From an uncultured Collinsella sp. (lineage in GTDB: Bacteria; Actinomycetota; Coriobacteriia; Coriobacteriales; Coriobacteriaceae): a stretch of DNA of 20,577 nt. A program made the position numbers and the translations under genes. Positions 6,213 through 12,815 of the stretch are shown piece by piece. Within the stretch, counting starts at the first letter, position 1. Every line of letters begins with the position of its first letter. The notes under the pieces were generated by a model that saw only the letters and a list, made by a program, of their open reading frames with translations, did not search any database and was not told where the DNA came from. Location: the NCBI GenBank assembly GCA_900552345.1, contig URZN01000001.1:1-20577 (forward strand), given 5' to 3'.

Positions 6213-7279
6213 TATGCGTTCCCCTGTTTGGTGCCCTTCATGCGGTACAGGGAGTCCGCAAGAATGGCAGGGTTGTTAACGCCAAAGTCGCCCAGGCGCT
6301 CCGGATCCTCGCTGATGTCGTCCATGAGCTCCTGCAGCGAGCCGTACTCGTCGACGATCTTCTCGGCCACGCCGTCGCGCACGACGGACACGCGCGAAAG
6401 CGTGCGCAGGCCCAGCGGTGTCATGACGGAGTCCTCGTCCAGGTCGTCATAGCCCAGAACTGCCGCCACGTGCTGCGGGTCGGACAGGTCCTTAGGCGTC
6501 ATGCGGCTCAGCTCGGCGCGGATCTTCTCGGCGTTTGCCTCGGAGGAATCGCTTGCGTAGTCGCGGATCATCAAGTCGTATTCGGTATCCATGCTGGAGC
6601 CCGCGAGCTGCTCGAGCTGCATCTGCACGAGCTTGCCCTGGTTACCCAGCTTGACGATGCAATCCTTAAGCTCGGTCTTTGCCTGTTGCATGATCTCGAA
6701 GCTCGAGAAAATACCGGTGATGTCGGCGAGCGTAACGTAGTCGTCGAGCTCAAGGGCCGTCAGGCGCAGCAAGGAGCGATCGAGCGACTGACGGGTGGTC
6801 TGAAGCGTGGCGACGAGCTGGTTGACCGAGCTCATGATGGTGGTGACGGGCTGGATCTCGTAGCTCTTGCCGTGAACGTACACGTTAACGACGGCACGGC
6901 GAGCCGAAACCGAGATCACGATGGCATCGGTGAGCACCGACATGCGAGCGGCAGTACGGTGACGCATGCCCGTCTCACTCGTGGCGAGCGAGGGATCGGG
7001 ATTGAGGTGGAAGTTGGCGCGCAGGATCTGGGTGAGGTCGCCGTCGATGACGATGGCACCGTCCATCTTGGAGAGCTCGAACAGACGGTTCGAGGTGAAC
7101 GAAATGTTGAGCGGGAAGCCGTCATTACCGGCAGCGAGCACGTTTTCGGTGTCGCCGACGCAGATAAGGGCGCCCAGGTGACCGGCGATGATCATGTCGA
7201 GGGCGGTGCGGATCGGCTGACCAGGTGCCGTCAGGCGGATGGCCTGTTCCATACGCTTTTGCAGCTCGTTCTTATCCAA
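6212..7279 (-). CDS. disA: DNA integrity scanning protein DisA (diadenylate cyclase)
   Basis: DisA makes the second messenger c-di-AMP from two ATP and slows when bound to branched DNA. The 355-residue length matches Bacillus DisA (about 360). The DAC domain carries the catalytic DGA (73-75) and the RHR motif in TGMRHRTAA (103-111). A helical spine follows, and the C-terminus (about 280-350) is a helix-hairpin-helix domain containing TLSRVSVVRDGVAEKIVDEYG. The start is TTG, with GGGAG nine bases upstream; no in-frame ATG lies nearby and the N-terminus aligns with known DisA. It heads the operon. radA, the usual Bacillus upstream neighbour, is absent and divergent mntP is found instead. I could not identify a convincing promoter. 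Confidence 0.95.
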   Translation of the reverse strand: MDKNELQKRMEQAIRLTAPGQPIRTALDMIIAGHLGALICVGDTENVLAAGNDGFPLNISFTSNRLFELSKMDGAIVIDGDLTQILRANFHLNPDPSLATSETGMRHRTAARMSVLTDAIVISVSARRAVVNVYVHGKSYEIQPVTTIMSSVNQLVATLQTTRQSLDRSLLRLTALELDDYVTLADITGIFSSFEIMQQAKTELKDCIVKLGNQGKLVQMQLEQLAGSSMDTEYDLMIRDYASDSSEANAEKIRAELSRMTPKDLSDPQHVAAVLGYDDLDEDSVMTPLGLRTLSRVSVVRDGVAEKIVDEYGSLQELMDDISEDPERLGDFGVNNPAILADSLYRMKGTKQGNA

Positions 7280-7434
7280 GGCATCGCTCCCATCGTATAC
7301 GCTCCATAAACGCTAAATAGTTTCTCACGGTTTGTCCCCGCGGCGCTTGTGAAATCCGATGCTTACAGAATGAGCGAACACAGCTGAGAGCCCAGCCCAA
7401 ATGGGCTGCTTATGTGGTAGCATCGGTATTCACA

Positions 7435-7535
7435 TGAATGAGGGAGTAGTCGCGTGACCGGATTCGCCTCCGGTGGCGCGGTAAGTCAACACACTGGCCG
7501 ATGCGGCCTGGCTTGCCTTAATGAACGAGACTCGT
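7435..7535 (+). promoter_or_regulatory. yybP-ykoY manganese riboswitch
   Basis: The conserved blocks of this family are present in order: GGGAGTAG (7442-7449), a hairpin ACCGGA/TCCGGT, GTCAACAC, a second hairpin around GGCCG/CGGCC, and AACGAGACT (7524-7532). This family binds Mn2+ and commonly controls mntP exporters. The 3' end of the aptamer overlaps the 5' arm of the following terminator, so ligand binding should prevent termination and switch mntP on. Confidence 0.88.
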
Positions 7536-7572
7536 GGCTGTGCGCGCAACGCGTACGCCACGGGTCTTTTTT
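7529..7572 (+). terminator. Expression-platform terminator of the manganese riboswitch
   Basis: A 10-bp stem (7529-7538/7557-7566), extended by an inner 7-bp stem, is followed by six T residues (7567-7572), 55 bases before the mntP start. The left arm shares GACTCG with the aptamer 3' strand, the mutually exclusive arrangement expected of a riboswitch. Confidence 0.85.
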
Positions 7573-7627
7573 GTTGCTCCCCTGCCAGAAGTACACGCGG
7601 GTTCGCCCGCAGAGAGGGAGCCAGACT

Positions 7628-8206
7628 ATGGGACTCGCCGAGCTCGTGCTGCTCGCCGTTGGCCTTTCGATGGACGCCTTTGCCGTTTCCATCTGCAAGG
7701 GTCTCGGCATGAAAAAGATCAACCTTAAGGTCGCCGTAGTGCTCGGCCTGTTCTTTGGCGGCTTTCAGGCCGGCATGCCCGTAATCGGATGGGCGCTTGG
7801 CAGTCAGTTTATGGGCATCATCGGCCCCATCGACCACTGGATCGCCTTTATCCTTTTGGCCTTTATCGGCGGCAAAATGCTGTGGGAGGCCTTTACCGAG
7901 GACGAGGATGAAGGCGACGGCAAGGATGCCGAAAAGATTGACCTGGGCGAGTACCTGATCCTCGCCATTGCCACCTCAATCGACGCCCTAGCCGTGGGCA
8001 TCTCGTTTGCGGCACTCTCGGTCGACATCGTGCCCGCTGTATCGCTTATCGGCATCACAACGTTTATCTTCTCCGTCGCCGGCGTGGCGATCGGCCACAC
8101 CTTTGGCGCGCGCTACGAAAAACCCGCCACCATCGTGGGTGGCGTCGTGCTCATCCTCATTGGGCTTAAGATTTTGCTTGAGCATCTGGGGATTCTCGCG
8201 ATATAA
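7628..8206 (+). CDS. mntP: Manganese efflux pump MntP
   Basis: MntP is a small inner-membrane exporter that removes excess Mn2+. The 192-residue protein has about six hydrophobic segments in two related halves, each carrying the family signature: LSMDAFAVSICKGLGMKK near residue 14 and SIDALAVGISFAAL near residue 118, whose aspartates are thought to handle the metal. A strongly acidic loop (TEDEDEGDGKDAEK) connects the halves. I chose the ATG at 7628 because the protein then has the family's length and N-terminus and follows AGAGGGAG; longer in-frame starts would lie inside the riboswitch. Regulation by the upstream riboswitch fits its function. Confidence 0.95.
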   Translation: MGLAELVLLAVGLSMDAFAVSICKGLGMKKINLKVAVVLGLFFGGFQAGMPVIGWALGSQFMGIIGPIDHWIAFILLAFIGGKMLWEAFTEDEDEGDGKDAEKIDLGEYLILAIATSIDALAVGISFAALSVDIVPAVSLIGITTFIFSVAGVAIGHTFGARYEKPATIVGGVVLILIGLKILLEHLGILAI

Positions 8207-8240
8207 AAAACGCCTCTCATAAGCTCAACGTCAACATAGA

Positions 8241-8272
8241 GGCCTCATGCAGAGTTTTGCATGAGGCCTTTT
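8241..8272 (+). terminator. Intrinsic terminator of mntP
   Basis: GGCCTCATGCA (8241-8251) and TGCATGAGGCC (8258-8268) form a perfect 11-bp stem with a 6-base loop, followed by TTTT. An alternative stem, GCCTCT (8212-8217) with AGAGGC (8238-8243), would compete with the left arm. The loop region also carries the first copy of the hip operator-like motif. Confidence 0.8.
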
Positions 8273-8315
8273 CATGCAGACTTTTGCATGTCATACTGAT
8301 ATGCAAAAGTCTGCA
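8248..8315 (+). promoter_or_regulatory. Operator array and probable promoter of the hipBA operon
   Basis: The 15-mer TGCAGACTTTTGCAT occurs at 8275-8289 and as an exact inverse at 8301-8315. A copy with one change (TGCAGAGTTTTGCAT) lies at 8248-8262. Centres are 26-27 bases apart. A possible promoter is TTTTCA (8269-8274), 17 bases, CATACT (8292-8297), which would put the middle copy exactly in the spacer. HipB-type antitoxins repress their own operon through such palindromes, so autoregulation is likely; the promoter boxes are weak matches. Confidence 0.65.
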
Positions 8316-8330
8316 CGTTAGGAGATCGCC

Positions 8331-8762
8331 GTGGATACCCTTCCCATCACCACACCACGCCAAGCTGGCGTCTACGTGCGCCGGGCACGCGAGGCGCAAG
8401 GGATCACCCGTGCCGTCCTCGCTAAAAAGGCCGGTGTTTCGGAGCGCCTGCTCGCATCGCTCGAGCTGGGAGATGCCACGGGTATTCGGCTCGACAAGTT
8501 GCTGACCGTCTTTAACGCACTCGGCATAGGTCTCTTCGCGCAAAGCGATAACGACTCCATCGCATCGCCCTCCGAACATCCGACGACGATAGTGAACCTC
8601 CCTATCGCGAACTCGAATACCCTGCCAAAGCCAAGCGTAGGCAGACGACCCACTCGACAAGGAACGCCATCTTCCTATGGTGCCTTGCTGGCCCAAATCG
8701 CAGCCGAGCAAGGCCTTTCCGGCACTTCAAACCTCTCCTTTGGCTGCAAGGTTGTGAAATAA
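8331..8762 (+). CDS. hipB: HipB-like antitoxin, XRE-family DNA-binding protein
   Basis: A 143-residue helix-turn-helix protein. Residues about 12-70 (VYVRRAREAQGITRAVLAKK, then AGVSERLLASLELG and a final helix) form an XRE/Cro-type domain as in HipB, which binds operator DNA and neutralises HipA. The start is GTG, preceded by AGGAG eight bases upstream. The C-terminal 70 residues are polar and unrecognised; E. coli HipB is only about 88 residues, so this tail is an unusual extension, perhaps contacting the kinase. The stop codon directly abuts the hipA ATG. Function rests on the HTH fold plus the partner gene. Confidence 0.85.
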   Translation: MDTLPITTPRQAGVYVRRAREAQGITRAVLAKKAGVSERLLASLELGDATGIRLDKLLTVFNALGIGLFAQSDNDSIASPSEHPTTIVNLPIANSNTLPKPSVGRRPTRQGTPSSYGALLAQIAAEQGLSGTSNLSFGCKVVK

Positions 8763-10067
8763 ATGGCAGAGATGGAACTCGCGACCCTCATTTGTGGCGA
8801 AATCGCCGGCACTCTCCGGCAAGACGAGCATGGACTCTGCAGCTTTGCATACGCCCCAACCTATCGCGGAGCACCGTTATCGCTAACAATGCCGCTTTCC
8901 AATCGCACGTATGGCCATAACATCGTCCGCCCGTTCCTATTTGGCCTTTTGCCCGACAGTCAAGAGCAGCGTCGCGCTATTGCCACCGATCATGATGTTG
9001 CATCCAACAACCCCGTCGCCCTCTTGTGCCATATCGGTCTTGACTGCGCGGGGGCCGTTCAGTTTTGTCAAGCCGATCAATTAGACGCCGCCCGCGGCAG
9101 GGTCTCGGCATACCGCCCGCTTACCAATTCTCAAATCGCTCACAAGCTCAAAGCAATTCGCGATGACGAAAGAGAGACATGGATGGGCTCCAACGAAAGC
9201 TGGTCCCTGGGCGGCAATCAAGGCAAATTTGCACTAGCTTGGCATGATGGCCAATGGTGCGAATGTCTAGGGTCATCCCCCACTACCCATATCTTCAAAA
9301 ATGGTGTCGCTGGGTTCAAACATCAGGCCTTAAACGAATTCGTCTGCATGAAAACGGCTCGGCGTGTTGGCATTCCAACTGCCAACGCCTCCTATTGCAC
9401 ATTTGAAGACGAAGCCGCGCTCGTCGTTGAACGGTACGACAGAATGGTCAATAGCAGCGGAAATATCGAAAGGCTGCATCAGGAGGACTTTTGCCAGGCG
9501 CTCGGTGTATTGCCAAGCCAGAAATACACCGCCGACGGAGGACCAACTACACGAGACATCCAAGAACGACTGATTAACACAGTCCCCCACCACATGAATC
9601 TTGTGCTTTTTACCTATATGTTGTTCTATAACGCCATTATCGGAGCGCCTGACGCACACGCTAAAAACTACTCGCTCATCCTTGGCAAAGGCACAAACGC
9701 GGCGCTCGCACCCATGTACGATGCCGCATCGGGCTTAGCATACGAACGTATGCGGCGAAAAGCGCGCCTCGCCATGAGCGTTGGCGGCGAGAACCGTGTG
9801 GGGCGCATCGGACCCAACGCAATTCGCCGATACCACGGTATGGGCGACCCCGCGCTGGAGGCGGCGCTCACCGATGCCGGGCTATCCGAGAAGTTTTGCT
9901 TTGCGACCATGATGGACCTCGCCTACGAGGTACCCATTTGCATGGAAGAGGTCATGGACGAATACGCCGACCTGCCCGGCATGGCGGACCTGCGCGAGCA
10001 TATGCTCGGCCCCGTCCGCGAAAACTGCCAGCGCACCCTCGACCTCATCAAGGCGGATATGGGCTAG
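8763..10067 (+). CDS. hipA: HipA-type serine/threonine kinase toxin
   Basis: HipA toxins are kinases; E. coli HipA phosphorylates glutamyl-tRNA synthetase and induces persistence. The 434-residue length matches. The N-terminal subdomain (1-110) is followed by the glycine loop SLGGNQGK (148-155), where Ser148 aligns with the autophosphorylated Ser150 of E. coli HipA. The hinge is VVERYDR (221-227), the catalytic motif is GAPDAHAKN (294-302) with Asp297, and the metal-binding Asp320 is in APMYDAASG. All key residues are present, so it should be active. The substrate cannot be told from sequence. It is co-transcribed with hipB, and the pair looks like an inserted module between mntP and pepD. 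Confidence 0.93.
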   Translation: MAEMELATLICGEIAGTLRQDEHGLCSFAYAPTYRGAPLSLTMPLSNRTYGHNIVRPFLFGLLPDSQEQRRAIATDHDVASNNPVALLCHIGLDCAGAVQFCQADQLDAARGRVSAYRPLTNSQIAHKLKAIRDDERETWMGSNESWSLGGNQGKFALAWHDGQWCECLGSSPTTHIFKNGVAGFKHQALNEFVCMKTARRVGIPTANASYCTFEDEAALVVERYDRMVNSSGNIERLHQEDFCQALGVLPSQKYTADGGPTTRDIQERLINTVPHHMNLVLFTYMLFYNAIIGAPDAHAKNYSLILGKGTNAALAPMYDAASGLAYERMRRKARLAMSVGGENRVGRIGPNAIRRYHGMGDPALEAALTDAGLSEKFCFATMMDLAYEVPICMEEVMDEYADLPGMADLREHMLGPVRENCQRTLDLIKADMG

Positions 10068-10090
10068 ACGCCCGCAATTTCCCATTTCCC

Positions 10091-10137
10091 AAAAGAAGAG
10101 AGGGGGCACCTGTCGCAAAGACCGGGTGCCCCCTCTC
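10091..10137 (-). terminator. Terminator of pepD
   Basis: A perfect 13-bp GC-rich stem (10098-10110/10125-10137) is followed on the minus strand by TTCTTTT. It lies between the convergent hipA and pepD genes. On the plus strand the stem has no T run, so termination of hipA there would be weaker. Confidence 0.75.
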
Positions 10138-10192
10138 GTAATGTCATTTGCAATCCGCTAGCACGTGGCTCGGACTGCCGTTAGCGCAACCT

Positions 10193-11650
10193 TTACGCAG
10201 CGAGGCGCTTGAGGACGTCGATGAGCAGCTCGTAGAAGCGCTCGGCAGAAGCGAGCTCCATGCTCTCGTCCGGGGTGTGGACATCGGAGAGCGTCGGGCC
10301 CACGGCGATGGCATCCAGGCCGTGCAGGGCCTCGGCAAACAGACCGCACTCAAGGCCGGCGTGAATGGACTCGATTCGTAGCTCGGAGCCAAAGAGCTCG
10401 CGATAGCTCTCGACAAAGATGTCGCGGACCGGCGAATGCTCGGCATAGCTCCAGCCGGGATACTCGAACTCAAACTTGGCGTCGAATCCCAGGACATCGG
10501 CCAGCGTCTGCAGGCGGTCCTTGAACTCGTTCTGCAGCGAGGTGATCGAGGAGCGCGGGGACAGCATGATCTTGACCTGGTCGTCAGAGGTGGCAACCAC
10601 GCCGATGTTGGAGGAAACCTCGACGGAGCCGTCGGTGGCGACGTTGCGGCGGATCACACCGTTGGGGGCAAGACGCAGAGCGCGAATAAGGGCAAGTGCG
10701 GACTTCTCGTCCATGGCCTCGACCTCAGTGTTGTCGGCAATCTCAACCGTGCAGGTAAAGCCGGGGTCGAAGACCTCGAGCTCGGCAGTAACGTCGGCGA
10801 TGATGCCCTTTGCGATCTGGGCCGCGGCCTCGGCGGCAGCGTGGTCGGCGTAGACCAGAACAGCCTTGCACTCACGGTTGATGGCGTTGTCCTTGGTGCC
10901 GCCGTTAAAGCTAACGATGGCGGGCTCGCCGGCAACCATCAGGCGGTCGATGATGCGGGCCATGATGAGGTTGCCGTTGCCGCGCTCCAGGTTGATATCG
11001 CTGCCGGAGTGGCCGCCCAGCAGGCCGGAGATGTCGAGCGTGAGGGTGCTACCGGTCTTGTGCTCGCGCACGATGGGGCAGGTGTAGGTAACGACGACAC
11101 CGCCGGCGCAGCTGACGGTAGCAACGCCCTCTTCCTCGGAGTCAAGGTTAATCATGGTGCGGGCGCTAATCTGGGACTTGTCGAGCGTCTCGGCGCCGAC
11201 CAGGCCAGTCTCCTCGTCGGTGGTGAATACGCACTCGAGGGCGGGGTGAACGATCGAATCGTCATCGAGAACAGTGAGCATCAGAGCGACGGCAATACCG
11301 TTGTCGGCGCCCAGAGTGGTGCCGTTAGCGGTGAGGACGCCGTCCTTGACGACCAGGTCGATACCATCAGTCGTAAAGTCGTGCTCAACGGAGCCCAGCT
11401 TGTCGCACACCATGTCGATGTGGCCCTGCAGCATCACGGTCGGGGCATTCTCGGCACCGGCAGATGCGGGCTTGCGAATGATAACGTTGTAGACCTCGTC
11501 CTGATACACATCGAGACCGCGCTCCTTGGCAAACGCGACCAGGAAATCGCTGATGCCCTTCTCGTTGCCAGACCCACGGGGGATCGCGCTGACCTCCTCA
11601 AAGAAATGGAACAGCTGGGCGGGCTCGTAGCCGGTAATCTTGTAGTCCAT
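10193..11650 (-). CDS. pepD: Aminoacyl-histidine dipeptidase (M20 family peptidase D)
   Basis: PepD is a cytosolic two-zinc dipeptidase that splits Xaa-His and other dipeptides. The 485 residues equal the E. coli enzyme in length. Metal-site motifs are LQGHIDMVCDK (His77, Asp79), LGADNGIA (bridging Asp116), TTDEETGLVGA (catalytic and metal Glu at 146-147), NLDSEEEG (Asp170) and the C-terminal HAGLECGLFAE with the last His. A dimerisation domain lies between. The ATG at 11650 has AAGGAGG at good spacing, whereas a longer in-frame start at 11755 has none and adds residues foreign to the family. It stands alone between two toxin-antitoxin operons. Confidence 0.95.
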   Translation of the reverse strand: MDYKITGYEPAQLFHFFEEVSAIPRGSGNEKGISDFLVAFAKERGLDVYQDEVYNVIIRKPASAGAENAPTVMLQGHIDMVCDKLGSVEHDFTTDGIDLVVKDGVLTANGTTLGADNGIAVALMLTVLDDDSIVHPALECVFTTDEETGLVGAETLDKSQISARTMINLDSEEEGVATVSCAGGVVVTYTCPIVREHKTGSTLTLDISGLLGGHSGSDINLERGNGNLIMARIIDRLMVAGEPAIVSFNGGTKDNAINRECKAVLVYADHAAAEAAAQIAKGIIADVTAELEVFDPGFTCTVEIADNTEVEAMDEKSALALIRALRLAPNGVIRRNVATDGSVEVSSNIGVVATSDDQVKIMLSPRSSITSLQNEFKDRLQTLADVLGFDAKFEFEYPGWSYAEHSPVRDIFVESYRELFGSELRIESIHAGLECGLFAEALHGLDAIAVGPTLSDVHTPDESMELASAERFYELLIDVLKRLAA

Positions 11651-11694
11651 GGTGCCTCCTTGGCGCAACTGGTTAGACAGTAAGACATGCGACT

Positions 11695-11723
11695 TGTATA
11701 TTCCCAGACTTTGCGTGCATAAA
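11695..11723 (-). promoter_or_regulatory. Possible pepD promoter
   Basis: On the minus strand TATACA (11695-11700) is a good -10 box, with a leader of about 40 bases to the pepD ATG. The -35 region 17 bases upstream (TTTATG) is a poor match, so this is tentative. Confidence 0.35.
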
Positions 11724-11798
11724 CCAGTCGAAAACGCCGAGCGCCCTCGCATCATCGGCTAACGGCGAGGAAACGCCACTTTATCAAGATAAAGCATG

Positions 11799-12326
11799 TT
11801 AGACGGGCCGTGCCGAAGGGACGTTGGACCCTTCAACCAACTTCAACGCCTGTTGAACATTAATGCATACACCATTGGTATGTTTGATGAGATTTTTGTC
11901 CTCTGTCACGACGTAATCGGCATCAATGCGATTGGCGACGCCCAGCATCAGGTCGTCCTCAAAGTCGTTGTGATGATACTTGAACACAAAGGAGTCGAAG
12001 ACCTCGTCTGCACCGACCGAGGCAATAATCGACTTTTGCCGAATCAGGCGAACGCACGCCCACGCTGTCTCGTCGGCACCGGCGATGGCTTCGGGAGTGA
12101 GAGCCCCCTCACGGCGGGCGTCGGCCTTCATCGTCCTTCCCAGAATGTAATAGACGTCTTTGACAGACAGGGAGGACGAGAAGAGGACGATATCCTCCGC
12201 TTCCGCCGCGCGAGAAAGGAGCTCGACTATCGGCCTGGTCGCATTCGTACGAGCGAGAAAGTAATCTAGCCAGACGTTCGTGTCGATCAACAGCTTGAGC
12301 ACACGTTTCGTTCCGACGCCGCTCAT
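11799..12326 (-). CDS. PIN-domain toxin of a type II toxin-antitoxin pair
   Basis: PIN-domain toxins are metal-dependent RNases, often cutting tRNA or rRNA. The 175-residue product shows LLIDTNVWLDYF with the first catalytic Asp15, a middle SSLSVKDVYYILGR helix, and the C-terminal FEDDLMLGVANRIDADYVVTEDKNL, which supplies the remaining acidic residues in standard PIN order. The ATG at 12326 overlaps the antitoxin stop by four bases (ATGA), the classic coupling arrangement. An in-frame TTG four codons upstream is a less likely start. It is longer than typical VapC (about 130 residues), with an inserted acidic/Ala-rich stretch near residues 75-95. The target RNA is unknown. Confidence 0.85.
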   Translation of the reverse strand: MSGVGTKRVLKLLIDTNVWLDYFLARTNATRPIVELLSRAAEAEDIVLFSSSLSVKDVYYILGRTMKADARREGALTPEAIAGADETAWACVRLIRQKSIIASVGADEVFDSFVFKYHHNDFEDDLMLGVANRIDADYVVTEDKNLIKHTNGVCINVQQALKLVEGSNVPSARPV

Positions 12327-12691
12327 AATTCGATCCAATCGCTGAATCTCTCGATCATCATTTGATCGTATAACTCGTCGTAATCAAAGGCTTCATCGGG
12401 GCTCGGCCTCTGAATCGAGAACCGCTCATAAAAATTCGAAATTAACGCAGCCCCTTCCGAGACGCGGGACGAACTCGCCTTCGATCGTATGTCGTCAGGC
12501 AGGACTTCGTCATCATTCTTTTTTGCGACGGGCATATGACCGTTCTCGGTCAAGTACTGCCACAGCTCCCTCACAGCTTGTGACGGCGTCATGCCAATAT
12601 GAGTCAGTACGGCGTCTCCTGCCTCTTTGAGCTGGCGATCTATACGCACGTTCATCTGAACTGGCCGCGTGTCGAGTATTGATGTAGGCAT
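12323..12691 (-). CDS. RelB/DinJ-like antitoxin
   Basis: A 122-residue protein whose N-terminus (about 10-55: VQMNVRIDRQLKEAGDAVL, then THIGMTPSQAVRELWQYL) matches the ribbon-helix-helix DNA-binding domain of RelB/DinJ antitoxins. The rest is acidic and probably disordered until it wraps the toxin. The ATG at 12691 is set by AAAGGAG seven bases upstream; longer in-frame starts would begin inside the promoter region. The stop overlaps the toxin start. An inverted repeat lies just upstream and suits self-repression. Confidence 0.8.
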   Translation of the reverse strand: MPTSILDTRPVQMNVRIDRQLKEAGDAVLTHIGMTPSQAVRELWQYLTENGHMPVAKKNDDEVLPDDIRSKASSSRVSEGAALISNFYERFSIQRPSPDEAFDYDELYDQMMIERFSDWIEL

Positions 12692-12703
12692 ATCAACTCC
12701 TTT

Positions 12704-12732
12704 GCTATACTGAATCTCAATTTTAGTATAGC
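12704..12732 (-). promoter_or_regulatory. Palindromic operator upstream of the RelB/PIN operon
   Basis: GCTATACT and AGTATAGC form a perfect 8-bp inverted repeat at 12704-12711 and 12725-12732, 13 bases upstream of the antitoxin start. Each half contains a TATACT- or TATAGC-like -10 sequence, so a bound repressor would cover the promoter. A second inverted repeat ATTGAA/TTCAAT lies at 12740-12757. No clear -35 box was found. Confidence 0.55.
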
Positions 12733-12760
12733 ACGGCAGATTGAAGCACATTTCAATAGA

Positions 12761-12795
12761 AACGGGGGCGCCTCCTTATCGGAAACGCCCCCGTT
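12761..12795 (-). terminator. Probable terminator of clpC
   Basis: AACGGGGGCG (12761-12770) and CGCCCCCGTT (12786-12795) form a perfect 10-bp stem 20 bases beyond the clpC stop. On the minus strand the tail is only TCTATT, so the poly-U part is weak. Confidence 0.55.
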
Positions 12796-12815
12796 ATACA
12801 AGGTATGTTTAATCC

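Noticed and set aside
7454-7627. Longer N-terminus for MntP
   Set aside because: It would run through the riboswitch and terminator. The start at 7628 gives the family length and has a ribosome binding site.
10098-10137. Terminator of hipA on the plus strand
   Set aside because: The stem is strong but followed by GTAATG rather than T residues on the plus strand. The T-rich tail is on the minus side, so it was assigned to pepD.
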